64,000 nt of DNA from Actinoplanes palleronii. Its GTDB lineage: Bacteria; Actinomycetota; Actinomycetes; Mycobacteriales; Micromonosporaceae. A model generated the notes under the pieces. That model worked only from the letters and a program-made list of their open reading frames with translations, searched no databases and was not told where the DNA came from. This document shows positions 51,058 through 61,016 of the stretch, piece after piece. How positions within the stretch are numbered: the first letter of the stretch is position 1; the number at the start of each line of letters is the position of its first letter. Where the stretch lies: the NCBI RefSeq assembly GCF_016862315.1, contig NZ_BOMS01000009.1:1-64000 (forward strand). The letters run 5' to 3'. Both the position numbers and the translations under genes were made by a program.

Positions 51058-52379
51058 GGTTCGCCGCCGACGTCGCCGACCTGGAGATCGCCGACTACCA
51101 GCGCGCCGTCCGCCTGGTGCTGCGCCACCCGCTGATCACCGCCACGTTCCCGGACGAGAAGGCCCTCCCCCGCGTCCGCCGGTTCGCCGCCGAACTGCGC
51201 ACCGACCTGTCCGAGGCGTTCGGCTACCGGCTGGAGCTGCACGGCGCCACCGCCCGCCTGGTCCGCACCGCCGACCGGCTCGACCCGGACCGCGGCGCGG
51301 TGTCCCGGACCGGCCGCCCGTTCGACCGCCAGCGCTACGCGTACCTGTCGTTGTGCCTGGGCACGCTGGGCCGGGCGGGCATCCAGATCACCCTGAGCGA
51401 GCTCGCCGAGTCGGTCGGCGGTGACGCGAACCGGATCACCGGGCTGGGCCTGGACCCGGACGTCGGCGCGGACCGGCGCGCGTTCGTCGACGCGGTCGCC
51501 TGGCTCGAGGAACGCGGCGTGCTGCGGCTCGCCGACGGGTCCAGCTCGGCCTGGGCCAGTGACCCGGGCGCCGGCGAGGCGCTCTACGACGTCGCCCGCG
51601 ACGCGGTGTTCGCGCTGTTCCGCCCGCCGCGCGTGCTGCAGCACATCGACTCGGTCGGCGCGCTGCTGGAACGGTCGCCGATCAGCAGCGGCAACGCCGA
51701 GCGGCGGGCCGCGGCGCAGGCCGCCCGGCGGGCCGTGCTGGAGCGCCCGGTGGTCTACTTCGACGACGTGCCGGTCGAGGTCGGCAACCATCTGCGCGGG
51801 CAGACGCTCGCCGCCGACCTGCAGCGGCTGACCGGCCTGCGCCTGGAACGCCGGGCCGAGGGTGTGCTGCTCGTCGACACGGCCGGCTGGTCGTCCGAAC
51901 GGTTCCCGGGCACCGGGTCGGTGGCGCAGGCCGCGGTGCTGCTCGCGGTCGCGATCGCCGAGCGGGTGTCCGACCCGGACGGTCGCAAGGCGCGCCGGAT
52001 GCCGATGCCGGACCCGGGTGAGGTACGGGCCAAGCTGGCCGGGCAGATCGACGCGGGTCTGCCGGCCGGCGTCCCGCTGCTGCTCGACGAGCCGGACCCG
52101 GTGGACCCGGCCGGCGATCCGGACGAGACCGATCAGCGGAGACTGCCCCTGATCACCGACAGTTTCCTGCGGGAGGCGACGGCCGAGGTGCTGTCGGCGT
52201 ACGGGTCGGCGTTCGGTACCGCCTGGCACGCGGATCCGGAGCGCCTGCGCACCGAGGCGGTGGCCCTGCTCGTCCGTTTCGACGCGGTCGTGGTGGTCCC
52301 CGGCGGGGTGCTGGCCCGCCCGTTGATCGGCCGGTACCGCAGCACGGTCGCGCAGGTCAAACAGCGCACGCTCTTCTGA
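51054..52379 (+). CDS. jetB: Wadjet-like JetB, KITE-type subunit (TIGR02678/DUF2398)
   Basis: A 441-residue protein. IADYQRAVRLVLRHPLITATFPDEKALPRV and FGYRLELHGATARLVR form the first winged helix, and RPFDRQRYAYLSLCLGTLGRAGIQITLSEL the second, as expected of TIGR02678 KITE subunits. The C-terminal third (from about 290) has helical and Arg-rich parts. It would bind the kleisin and modulate the SMC motor. Its start overlaps jetA by ATGA, and jetC follows after 22 nt. Confidence 0.85.
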   Translation: MRFAADVADLEIADYQRAVRLVLRHPLITATFPDEKALPRVRRFAAELRTDLSEAFGYRLELHGATARLVRTADRLDPDRGAVSRTGRPFDRQRYAYLSLCLGTLGRAGIQITLSELAESVGGDANRITGLGLDPDVGADRRAFVDAVAWLEERGVLRLADGSSSAWASDPGAGEALYDVARDAVFALFRPPRVLQHIDSVGALLERSPISSGNAERRAAAQAARRAVLERPVVYFDDVPVEVGNHLRGQTLAADLQRLTGLRLERRAEGVLLVDTAGWSSERFPGTGSVAQAAVLLAVAIAERVSDPDGRKARRMPMPDPGEVRAKLAGQIDAGLPAGVPLLLDEPDPVDPAGDPDETDQRRLPLITDSFLREATAEVLSAYGSAFGTAWHADPERLRTEAVALLVRFDAVVVVPGGVLARPLIGRYRSTVAQVKQRTLF

Positions 52380-52401
52380 GACCGTCGAACGAAGGACGCA
52401 C

Positions 52402-55400
52402 GTGGCACGCTTCGCACCCACCCGGGCCGGGATCATCAACCTGTGGGACTACCGGGACGAGGAGTTCCTGTTCGTCGACGGCTGGCTGGTGCTGCGCGGG
52501 CCGAACGGCTCCGGCAAGACGAAGGCCCTCGAGGTGCTGTTCCCGTTCGTGCTGGACGGGCGGATCGAGCCGCGCCGGCTGAACCCGTTCGCCGGCGAGG
52601 ACCGGACGATGAAGTCGAACCTGCTCTACCGGGGGCAGGACTCCGCGTACGCGTACGTGTGGATGGAGTTCGGCGACGGCGCGTCGTTCGTGACGATCGG
52701 GATCGGGCTGCGGGCGCACCGGCACAACGACCGGGTGACCCGCTGGCACTTCGTCGCGGACGGCCGGGTCGGCGTGGACCTGTCGCTGCTGGACGCGGAC
52801 GACCGGCCGGTGTCCCGCCGTGACCTGATCGACCGGCTCGGCGCGGAGGCGGTCCGCGACTCGGCCGAGGAGTACCGGCACCTGGTCGACGCGCGGCTGT
52901 TCCAGCTCGGCCCGGCCCGCTACGAGCAGCTGCTGGACCTGGTGCTGACGTTGCGCAAGCCGCAGCTGGCGAAGGATCTCAACCCGGTGGAGCTGTCCCG
53001 CACCCTGCAGCGGGGCCTGCGGCCGGTGGAGGACCAGCTGCTGGTCGAGGCGGCGCGCTCGTTCGACGACATGGAGGCGGTGGCCCGTACCCTCGAGGGG
53101 TTGATCGCGGCGGACGCCGCGACCGGCGCGTTCCTCGGGGTCTACGCCACCTACCTGCGGACCCACGCGCGCGCCGCCGCGGACGCGCTCACCGCACGCC
53201 GGGACGCGGCCGCGGAACGCCACGCGACCCTGGAAGCGGCCCGGCATGCGGCGGAGGGCGCGCAGCAGCGGGCCGGCGAGGCCACCGAGCGGCTGCGCGC
53301 CGCCGAGGGGGAACCCGGCCGGCTGCGCGCGCACCTGGAACGACTCAAGGGCTCGGCCGCCTACCGCTCGCACGAGCAGCTCGCCGACCTGGAGCGGCAC
53401 GTCACCGACCTGGCGAAGGCCGCCCGCGACGCCGACGAGCTGGCCGACGGCGAACGGGCGACCGCCGGGAAACGACAGTCCGAATCGGTCAAGGCGGCGA
53501 CAGCGGCGCAGGACGGCCGGGCCCGGACCGGGCGGATCGCCGCCGCCCTCGCGGCCGAGGCGGAGTCCGGCGGCCTCGACTGGCACACCGCGGACGCCGC
53601 GCCGGACGGGCTGGCCACCCGCCTGGCCGCCCGGTCCGAGACCCGCCGCGCCGACGTGCGGGCGGTGCGGGGGCTCGCGGATCGGCTCGCCGAGGCGGAG
53701 CGGGACCACGTGCGGTCCGCCGACGCGGACCGCGACGCCCGGGCCGCCGTGGACGACGCGATCACCGCGGAGCGGGGCGCGGCCGAGGCGCTGGGCGTGG
53801 CCCGGCGGGAAACCGCCGCCGCGGTGCGTGCCTGGGGCGTCCAGCACACCGCCCTGCTGACCGATCTGGACCTGCCACATCTGCCGGAGCAGCTGGCGGC
53901 GACGCTCACCGAACCGGACGCCGCCCCGGAACCGGCGCGCCCGGCCGGACCGGACGACAGCCGGACCGGCGACGCGATCTCGCTGCGCGATCTCTACACC
54001 GAGCAGGTCGCGGTCCCGGTCGCGGCGATCCGCGACGAGGTCGCCGCGCTCGGCGCCGAGGCAGACCGGCGAGGCCGCGAGCGGGACGAGGTGGCGGCGG
54101 AGCGGGCCGCGATCGCCGCCGAACACGACGACGCCCCGCCGGCCTCACCGACCCGGCCGGCACCGCGAACCGGCCGCTCCGGCGCGCCGTTCTGGCGGTT
54201 GGTCCGGTTCGCCGACGGCATTCCGGACGCCGAGGCAGCGGGCATCGAAGCCGCTCTGCACGCGGCGGGTCTGCTCGACGCCTGGGTTCACCCGGCGGAC
54301 ACGGACACCGAGACCGCGCTCGGCCGGGGCGCACAGGACGCATTCCTGCGCACGACCGGCGGGCAGCCCACACCTCCGGCCGGGGAAAAGGCCGCGGACC
54401 AGGCGGCGCCGCCGATCGGCGGCGCCACGCTCGCGACCGTGCTGGTCCCGGAGGATCAGGAGATGGTGCCGACCGCGCGGATCACCGAGATCCTGAGCGG
54501 GATCGCGCTCGGCGCGCTCACCGGGGCGTCCGGGGTGGCCGGTGACGGGCGCTGGGCGCAGGGCAGCGGCGTCGGCCGGTTCGTCAAGGACCGCTGCGAG
54601 TACATCGGCGCGACCGCCCGGGCCGCCCGGCGCGCGGCCCGGATCGCCGCCTGCGACGAGCGGATCGCCGACCTGGACACCGAGATCGCGCGGGTCGAGG
54701 CGGTCCGGCAGGCGCGGCGGGGCATGCTGGCCGAGGTCGCCGCCGCGGGCGCGGCGTTGCCGCCGCGCACCGCGATCCATCAGGCCGAGAGGCTGGTGGA
54801 CCGGGCCGCGACACTGCTCCGGGTACGACGGGAAGCCGCGTCCGAGGCAGCCGGCCGCCTCGACAGCGCGGTCGCCGAGCAGGCGTCGGCCGGAGCCGCG
54901 CTGCGCCGGGCGGTCGCCGAACGATCACTCCCGGTCGACCGGGTCGAGCAGACCGCGGCGGCGCTGGACCGGTTCGACAGGTTCGGTCTCGAACTCACGC
55001 ACGCCTACGAGACCGCGGAGCGGGCGGCCGTCCTCGCCGACGAGGCCGCCGAGCGCCACGCCGAGGCCGAGGAGCGGGCCGAGTCCGCCGCGCGGACCGC
55101 CCGGGAGAGCCGGCAGCGGCACGGCGAGAAGGACGAGGAGCTGCGCACCCTCGCGGCGGCGATCGGTGCCGAGGCGACCCAGATCCTGGCCGAGGTCAAG
55201 GACACCGAGCAGGCCGTGACGGTGGCCGAGTCCGCGCTGCGGGACGCCCAGGCCGCACAGAGCGTGGCGCTGCAGGAGAAGGCCGGCGCGACCGCCCGGG
55301 TGGAGCTCGGTGAGCAGGCCGTGGCGGAGGCGGCCGCGGAGACGGCACGGGAGGCGGTGCGGCTGCGCCCGTACGCTCAAGCTGATCTTCTGGGGCTGAT

Positions 55401-56544
55401 GCGCTGCCCGCCGCACCTGCGGTGGCCCACCGCCGGCCTCGCGGATCTGGATCTTGACCCGGCGGTGGTGGCGCTGCACGAGGCGGTGCTGACCGCGACC
55501 CGCGAGCTGAGCCCGACCGAGTCCTCGCTGAAGCAGTCCGCGACCCGGCTGACCGGCGCGCTCACCGAGTTGCAGGCGCAGCTGCCGGCGGCCGGGCTCG
55601 ACCACCGGCCGGAGTGGGACACCGACGAGGGCGTGATCGTGGTCCGGGTCGCCGACGAGCAGGGGATGACCCCGGTCGCGCACTTCGCGGAACGGATCGC
55701 GGGTGAACGCCGCGACCAGGAGCAGTTGCTGACCGAAGCGGAACAGCGGGTCTTCGAGGACGCACTGCTCGGTCAGCTGGCCGGGCAGATCCACCGCCGG
55801 ACGATCGAGGCACGGGACCTGGTCGACGCGATGGACACCCAGATGCGGGCCCGGCGGATGTCGTCCGGGCTGACCGTCGGGGTCGGCTGGCGGCTCGCCG
55901 ACGACCTCGACCCGGACCAGCGCGAGGTCTGCAAGCTGCTGGAACGGGACCCGGCGCGGCTCGGCCCGGCGCAGCTGACCATGCTGCGGCGGCACTTCGC
56001 GACCCGGATCAAGGCGGCCCGGGCGCAGGCGGCGGAGAAGCCGTACCGGGAGTTGCTGGCCGAGGTGCTCGACTACCGGCAGTGGCGGGTGTTCGCGTTC
56101 ACCCTGCACCGCCCGGGTGGCACCACCGAGCCGCTGACCCGGGCCCGGCACAGCCAGCTCTCCGGTGGCGAGCAGTCGGTGTCGCTGCACCTGCCGCTGT
56201 TCGCCGCCGCGAACGCGCTGTTCGGCTCGGCCCGCCCGGACGCGCCGCGGCTGCTCGGGCTGGACGAGGCGTTCGCGGGCGTCGACGACAACGGCCGCGG
56301 CGAGCTGATGTCCCTCGCGAAGCAGTTCGACCTGGACCTGTTCATGACCGGGTACGACCTGTGGGCCACCCATCCCGCGGTGACCGGTTGCGCCCACTAC
56401 GACCTGTCGCACTCCACTGTCGAGCACACCGTCTCCACGGTGCTGCTGGTCTGGGACGGCACGATGAACGTCGCCGACTTCGACGGTACCCTGGCCCGCG
56501 CGCTCGGCTCGCCGGAGACCCGCCGGGTGCCCGCCGATGCCTGA
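52402..56544 (+). CDS. jetC: Wadjet-like JetC, SMC-type ATPase (TIGR02680)
   Basis: A 1380-residue SMC-like motor. Walker A GPNGSGKT is at 33-40, the C-terminal signature LSGGEQ at 1253-1258 and Walker B LLGLDEAF with Asp1288/Glu1289. Between them lie two very long Ala/Arg/Glu coiled-coil arms (about 220-440 and 730-990) around a hinge-like region (about 590-720). Motor activity would extrude DNA loops and sense plasmid-sized circles. The start is GTG. The stop overlaps the jetD start by 8 nt. Length and motif order match TIGR02680 members. Confidence 0.9.
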   Translation: MARFAPTRAGIINLWDYRDEEFLFVDGWLVLRGPNGSGKTKALEVLFPFVLDGRIEPRRLNPFAGEDRTMKSNLLYRGQDSAYAYVWMEFGDGASFVTIGIGLRAHRHNDRVTRWHFVADGRVGVDLSLLDADDRPVSRRDLIDRLGAEAVRDSAEEYRHLVDARLFQLGPARYEQLLDLVLTLRKPQLAKDLNPVELSRTLQRGLRPVEDQLLVEAARSFDDMEAVARTLEGLIAADAATGAFLGVYATYLRTHARAAADALTARRDAAAERHATLEAARHAAEGAQQRAGEATERLRAAEGEPGRLRAHLERLKGSAAYRSHEQLADLERHVTDLAKAARDADELADGERATAGKRQSESVKAATAAQDGRARTGRIAAALAAEAESGGLDWHTADAAPDGLATRLAARSETRRADVRAVRGLADRLAEAERDHVRSADADRDARAAVDDAITAERGAAEALGVARRETAAAVRAWGVQHTALLTDLDLPHLPEQLAATLTEPDAAPEPARPAGPDDSRTGDAISLRDLYTEQVAVPVAAIRDEVAALGAEADRRGRERDEVAAERAAIAAEHDDAPPASPTRPAPRTGRSGAPFWRLVRFADGIPDAEAAGIEAALHAAGLLDAWVHPADTDTETALGRGAQDAFLRTTGGQPTPPAGEKAADQAAPPIGGATLATVLVPEDQEMVPTARITEILSGIALGALTGASGVAGDGRWAQGSGVGRFVKDRCEYIGATARAARRAARIAACDERIADLDTEIARVEAVRQARRGMLAEVAAAGAALPPRTAIHQAERLVDRAATLLRVRREAASEAAGRLDSAVAEQASAGAALRRAVAERSLPVDRVEQTAAALDRFDRFGLELTHAYETAERAAVLADEAAERHAEAEERAESAARTARESRQRHGEKDEELRTLAAAIGAEATQILAEVKDTEQAVTVAESALRDAQAAQSVALQEKAGATARVELGEQAVAEAAAETAREAVRLRPYAQADLLGLMRCPPHLRWPTAGLADLDLDPAVVALHEAVLTATRELSPTESSLKQSATRLTGALTELQAQLPAAGLDHRPEWDTDEGVIVVRVADEQGMTPVAHFAERIAGERRDQEQLLTEAEQRVFEDALLGQLAGQIHRRTIEARDLVDAMDTQMRARRMSSGLTVGVGWRLADDLDPDQREVCKLLERDPARLGPAQLTMLRRHFATRIKAARAQAAEKPYRELLAEVLDYRQWRVFAFTLHRPGGTTEPLTRARHSQLSGGEQSVSLHLPLFAAANALFGSARPDAPRLLGLDEAFAGVDDNGRGELMSLAKQFDLDLFMTGYDLWATHPAVTGCAHYDLSHSTVEHTVSTVLLVWDGTMNVADFDGTLARALGSPETRRVPADA

Positions 56545-57730
56545 CCCGGGCGCCGAACCGGGCTGGCAGCGGTTGCTCGCCGCGGCCCGGCGCAGCCTGG
56601 AACGCACCGGCGGCAGCCTGGCCGGCTCGGTCTCGCTCGCCGCGCCCGACGAGGCCGAACGCCGCGTCGTCATCGGGGTGACCGGGGTGCACCGGCCGGC
56701 CGGGGTCGCCCGGGTCACCGTGCGGCTCGCCGAACTGGACGCGTTCCTGCGCGCGGCACACGGCGCCGGCCTGGCCGAGACGGTCGGCCCGTTCCGGGAC
56801 CGGCCGGGGGAACGCGCCCGCGAGGCGGTCGGCCGGGACGCGGCGCTGTCTCTCGCGGGGGAGAGCCGGCACGCCGCCCAGCCCTGGTATCTCGACTTCG
56901 TGGCATCGCTGCGCCGGGACGGCACGCTGACCCGGATCGTCCGGGCCGGACTGCCGCTGCCCGCCGTGGTGGCGGTACTGGACGCGCTGCCGGCAGCCGG
57001 CGAGCCGATGCCGGTCTTCGCCGAACGGGTGCTCGGCGACACCAAGGCCCTCACCGACGGCCCGGTACGCGGACTGGTGCTGCGCGCGCTGGCCGGCTGG
57101 CACCAGGTGCCGATCCCGGCCGGCGCGGAGCAGGAACGGGCGCTGTGGGAGCTGGCCGGGGTGGTGCCCGACGACCTGGCCAGTCAGGTGCTGGTGCTGA
57201 ACCTGCCGGCCGGCGGCGGCCTGCTCGGCGAGTGGCTGACCGGGGCCGCGGCGGCGCACGTGCCGTTCCGGGTCACCCTGCACCAGTTGCGGCTGACACC
57301 GCCGGTGCTGGCCGTACCGGAGATCTTCGTCTGTGAGAACCCGGCGGTGCTGCGCGCGGTGACCGGGCGGGCCACCGCGCCGCTGGTCTGCACCGAGGGT
57401 GTGCCGTCGGCGGCGGTGCACCTGCTGCTCGGCGCCGCCGGGCCGGGCACGGTGATCCGCTGGCGCAACGACTTCGACTGGACCGGGGTGCGGCTGACCG
57501 GGTCGGCGCTGGCCCGGTACCCGTCGGCGATGCCGTGGCGGATGGGCGCCGCCGACTACGCGGGCGCCGCGGGTACGGGTCCGGGCCTGCTCGGCGCGGT
57601 CGCGGTGACACCGTGGGACCCCGCGCTGGGCGAGCTGATGACCCGGGAGGGCCGGTCGGTGATGGAGGAACGGCTGATCGACACGCTCGCGGACGACCTG
57701 TGCGGGCGCTCGCCCGGGGCGGTCGCGTAA
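56537..57730 (+). CDS. jetD: Wadjet-like JetD, Toprim-type nuclease subunit (TIGR02679; DUF3323/DUF2399)
   Basis: A 397-residue protein with an N-terminal DUF3323 part (about 1-200) and a C-terminal DUF2399 Toprim-like part. The predicted metal-binding acids are intact: Glu267 in FVCENPAV and Asp312-x-Asp314 in RNDFDWTGV, followed by PWRMGAADY, typical of the family. In studied Wadjet systems this subunit cuts the extruded plasmid. It overlaps jetC by 8 nt. The next gene begins only 9 nt after its stop. Confidence 0.9.
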   Translation: MPDPGAEPGWQRLLAAARRSLERTGGSLAGSVSLAAPDEAERRVVIGVTGVHRPAGVARVTVRLAELDAFLRAAHGAGLAETVGPFRDRPGERAREAVGRDAALSLAGESRHAAQPWYLDFVASLRRDGTLTRIVRAGLPLPAVVAVLDALPAAGEPMPVFAERVLGDTKALTDGPVRGLVLRALAGWHQVPIPAGAEQERALWELAGVVPDDLASQVLVLNLPAGGGLLGEWLTGAAAAHVPFRVTLHQLRLTPPVLAVPEIFVCENPAVLRAVTGRATAPLVCTEGVPSAAVHLLLGAAGPGTVIRWRNDFDWTGVRLTGSALARYPSAMPWRMGAADYAGAAGTGPGLLGAVAVTPWDPALGELMTREGRSVMEERLIDTLADDLCGRSPGAVA

Positions 57731-57739
57731 ATTCTGCGG

Positions 57740-59773
57740 GTGCCGGTTTCCGAGGCGTCCCGCGCGGCGCTCATCACCCACCTGACAGGCCTGTCCGCCC
57801 GGCAGCTCGCCGAGCTGACCGCGGTCCGGCCGGAACTCACCGCCGCCCCGGCGCCCCGCACCCCGGCGAAACGGGCCGAGCGGCTGCTGGACGGCGAGGC
57901 GATCGAGCTCACCTGCTCGGTGCTGACGTTGCCCGGGTTGCAGGTGGCCGAGGCCGTCACGGCGCTCGGCGACGGCTGGACGATGGACCGGCTGGCCGCG
58001 CTCCTCGGCGTACCGGAAAATGACGCGGCCTTGCGCACGACGGTCGCGCACCTGTCCGAGCGAACCCTGATCTGGCCGATCGGTGACGGTTTCGCCGCCG
58101 GGCATCTCGACGTGATGTGGCCGAACCCGCTCGGTCTCGGTGCCGGGGCCGCCGAGATGCTCAACGGGCTGGCCACCGCGCAGCTGCGGGAGATGGCGCA
58201 GGATCTCGGGGTGACCGCCGGGCGGTTGAAGGGCGACGTGGTGGCCGCGCTGACCGCGTGGTTGTCGATTCCGGACAACGTGCGGGGGGTGGTCGCGCAC
58301 GCGCCGGCCGAGGTCCGCCGGCGGTTGCAGGACGTGGCACTGGAACCCGTGGACCTCTACACGTTCAACGGCTTCGCCTACGGCGGTGTCGTGCCGGCCC
58401 CGCCGTGGGCGACCCAGCGCGGCCTCATGGTCCAGGCCGGCTGGGGCAGCGGCGGCCGGATGCCCCGGGAGGTGGCGCTGGCCCTGCGTGGCGCCGACTA
58501 CCACGCGCCGTTCGACGGCGAGGCGCCCGCGCTGCCGGCCGTCGCCGTCGCGGCGCAGGCGGTGGCCCGGGACGCGGCCGCCGCGGCCACCGAGACCCTG
58601 GCGGCGGTCACCGCCGTGCTGGAGACGATCAGCAAGGCGCCGGTCGCGACCCTCAAGACCGGCGGGCTGGGTGTCCGCGAGCTCCGCAGGATCGTCAAGG
58701 CGGCCGGGCACACCGAGGACCGCACCCGGCTCACCCTCGAACTGGCCGCGGCCGGCGGGCTGATCGCGGTGCAGGACACCGTCACGGTGTCCGAGGCCTA
58801 TGACGACTACGCCACCATGGCGCCCGGCGGGCAACTGCTGGACGCCGTCGAGACGTGGCTGGAGATGCCGGCCTGCCCGCTCGCGCCGGGACGGCCCGGT
58901 GACCCGGCGGAACGCGCGATCTACTGGGACGCGAACGAGCACGCGCTCCTGACCGCGTTGCGGACGGCCCTGCTGCGGACGGTCGTGGCGATGGTGCCGG
59001 AGGGCCAGGCGGTCACCGCGGACGACATGGCCGGGCAGATCGCCTGGCGGCTCCCGGCGCTCGCCGAAGCGGCCGGGTACGACCTCGGCCGCTTCCTGAC
59101 CGGGATCTGGCGCGAGGCCCACGCGATCGGGCTGCTGGCCCACGGCACGCCGACCGTGCTGTGCCGGCTCCTGCTGGCCGGCTCGGATGAGCCCGGCGAC
59201 GAGACCGCCACGGCCCTCGAAGCCCAGGCCGACGCCATGGTCCCGGCCACCCGGGCCACCGCCCTGCTGCAGAACGACCTCACCGCGGTCGCCACCGGCA
59301 CCCCGTCCGCGGCGCTGCTCGCGCTGCTCGACAGCGCCGCCGATCCGGAGTCCCGCAGCGGCGCCTGGACCTGGCGGTTCTCCCCGGCCAGCGTGCTGCG
59401 GGCGGTCGACGCCGGGATCGAGGGCGCGGACCTGCTGGCCCGGCTGCGCCAGGTCGCCGAGGGCGGCCGGTTCCCGCAGCCGCTGACCTACCTGATCGAG
59501 GACACCGTGCGGCGGCACGGCCGGGTCCAGGTACGCCCGGTGGCCTGCTGCCTGTGCAGCGACGACGAGCCGCTGCTCACCGAGATCCTGCACACCAAGT
59601 CGCTGCGCGCGCTCGCGCTGACCCGGCTCGCGCCGACCGTGCTGGCCAGCGCGAAACCGCAGGCCGAGACGCTGGCCGCGCTGCGGGCGGCCGGGTTCGC
59701 CCCGGCCGGGGTGCGCGCGGACGGCACCCCGGCGATCGAGCGCCTGCCCCGCCACCGGGCACCGGCGGTCTGA
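57740..59773 (+). CDS. Helicase-associated-domain protein, possible fifth Wadjet-operon gene
   Basis: A 677-residue soluble protein. The C-terminal about 120 residues match the XPB-type helicase-associated domain Helicase_C_3 (LTYLIEDTVRRHGRVQV, a CSDDEPLLTEIL block, then LAPTVLAS and LRAAGFAP). Residues 1-450 are helical with possible winged-helix units (MLNGLATAQLREMAQDLGVT). There is no Walker A, so it is not a helicase itself. In actinobacteria such proteins usually sit beside an XPB helicase gene; here none is present. The GTG start is 9 nt after jetD, so it is cotranscribed and may be an accessory factor. Confidence 0.8.
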   Translation: MPVSEASRAALITHLTGLSARQLAELTAVRPELTAAPAPRTPAKRAERLLDGEAIELTCSVLTLPGLQVAEAVTALGDGWTMDRLAALLGVPENDAALRTTVAHLSERTLIWPIGDGFAAGHLDVMWPNPLGLGAGAAEMLNGLATAQLREMAQDLGVTAGRLKGDVVAALTAWLSIPDNVRGVVAHAPAEVRRRLQDVALEPVDLYTFNGFAYGGVVPAPPWATQRGLMVQAGWGSGGRMPREVALALRGADYHAPFDGEAPALPAVAVAAQAVARDAAAAATETLAAVTAVLETISKAPVATLKTGGLGVRELRRIVKAAGHTEDRTRLTLELAAAGGLIAVQDTVTVSEAYDDYATMAPGGQLLDAVETWLEMPACPLAPGRPGDPAERAIYWDANEHALLTALRTALLRTVVAMVPEGQAVTADDMAGQIAWRLPALAEAAGYDLGRFLTGIWREAHAIGLLAHGTPTVLCRLLLAGSDEPGDETATALEAQADAMVPATRATALLQNDLTAVATGTPSAALLALLDSAADPESRSGAWTWRFSPASVLRAVDAGIEGADLLARLRQVAEGGRFPQPLTYLIEDTVRRHGRVQVRPVACCLCSDDEPLLTEILHTKSLRALALTRLAPTVLASAKPQAETLAALRAAGFAPAGVRADGTPAIERLPRHRAPAV

Positions 59774-59788
59774 TCAGACCGCTGGTGA

Positions 59789-60712
59789 TCAGGCGGTGGC
59801 GGCGACCGGGCGCAGCCGGCGCCGGAGACCGCGGAACCACGCGGTGAGGGTCAGCCACACCACCCGCAGCAGGCTGGTGCCGTTGAGCAGCGTCTCCCCG
59901 GCACAGGCGGAGACCCGGTCGAGCACCAGCAGCGCCTGTGCCAGGTCCTCCGGGTCGTCCCGCAGGCGCCAGAGGATCTCGGCCTGCTCCCAGGCCAGGG
60001 CCCGGGTCGCGCGGACCAGGATGCTCTGGCTCCAGTCGTCCAGGTCGCCGACGCAGCGGTCGATCTCGAGCTGCCAGGCGGTGGCGAACCGGCGGCGCAG
60101 GATCGGGATCTGCTGGTAGAAGATCCGGTTCACCAGCAGGTAGTCCGGGTGCTGCGGACCGTCGCCGGGGAAGCCGAGGCGTTCCCAGGTGGCGATCACG
60201 GCGAGCGCCAGGTCGTGGTTGATGTGCGCGTTGACGCCGAGGACCGCGGCGTCCATCACGGTCATCGAGTCGTCGTGGGCGCGGCGGAACAGCACTTCCC
60301 AGGCGTCGGCCGGGTTCCGGCCGCTGACACCCCAGTCGCCGAGCGCCCGGAAGTAGAGCCGGGCGAACTCGACGTCGAGCGTCTCCAGCCACTCCGGGTC
60401 GGTGCACTCCGGCGTGGTCAGGCTGTCGGCGACCTTCTCGGTGATGGTCAGGTAGAGGGTGTTGAACGCCGCGACCCGATTGGTCCCGGGGCTCGGTGGC
60501 AGCGAATCAAGGATTTTTTGTACGACCCTGAGCCGCTCGATCACGCCGGCGATGTCGTCCGGCGCGTTCTCGACGGCGGTGAGCATCTCCTGCTGGGCCG
60601 GCGACCAGTCGTGCGCCGTGGTGGCCACGGCACGCGCCAGCCGCTTGCGGCCCTGGGCGAGCAGCTCGGCGCTGGACTCCGCCCGTACTCGATCGAATGT
60701 CACGTTCACCAT
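59789..60712 (-). CDS. DUF5995 family protein
   Basis: A 307-residue soluble protein. FNTLYLTITEKVADSL, a LDVEFARLYFRALGDWG segment, the WEVLFRRAHDDSMTVMDAAVLGVNAHINHDLALAV block and DYLLVNRIFYQQIP are DUF5995 hallmarks. The conserved His/Asn/Asp cluster in NAHINHDL could bind metal, but the family's activity is unknown. The ATG at 60712 was chosen over one ten codons upstream. It is convergent with the Wadjet-operon end, 15 bp from its stop, and divergent from the roadblock genes. Confidence 0.8.
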   Translation of the reverse strand: MVNVTFDRVRAESSAELLAQGRKRLARAVATTAHDWSPAQQEMLTAVENAPDDIAGVIERLRVVQKILDSLPPSPGTNRVAAFNTLYLTITEKVADSLTTPECTDPEWLETLDVEFARLYFRALGDWGVSGRNPADAWEVLFRRAHDDSMTVMDAAVLGVNAHINHDLALAVIATWERLGFPGDGPQHPDYLLVNRIFYQQIPILRRRFATAWQLEIDRCVGDLDDWSQSILVRATRALAWEQAEILWRLRDDPEDLAQALLVLDRVSACAGETLLNGTSLLRVVWLTLTAWFRGLRRRLRPVAATA

Positions 60713-61016
60713 GCTGACGCGCGTCCGACGTACGCGAAACATCCCCGCGCCGTCGGATCTCTGACGTATCAGCCCGCCTATCGGTTATTTCGGATAATTG
60801 CCCCGGTAGGCGGTTCTCGAATTGTCTCGTCCCTGGTGCGACGCCCCGCCGGACGGTTCGGGAAATGTCCATCCTTCGTTGCGCCCCTTTCCGGCTCGAT
60901 CCAGGCCACCGGCCGCCGGATCTTCGGCCCGACCTGGCTTGGTTCAGTGCCCTTGCAAATATCGCGTGTCACTGTTGGCAGCGCCTGATCATGTCGGTCG
61001 AAATGGAGTACGTGCA
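60713..61016. promoter_or_regulatory. 304-bp divergent region with an 11-bp-arm inverted repeat
   Basis: CCGCCTATCGG (60774-60784) and CCGGTAGGCGG (60803-60813) pair at 10 of 11 positions around an 18-nt spacer. A weaker GC-rich hairpin lies at about 60723-60757. These are near the DUF5995 start and could be an operator for that gene, for the roadblock pair, or for both. The rest of the region shows no open frame or clear promoter boxes. Confidence 0.45.

Noticed and set aside
56342-59755. Long antisense open frame (about 1137 codons) opposite jetD and the helicase-associated gene
   Set aside because: Same shadow effect: Arg/Gly/Pro/His-rich with no domain, against two well-supported genes on the plus strand.
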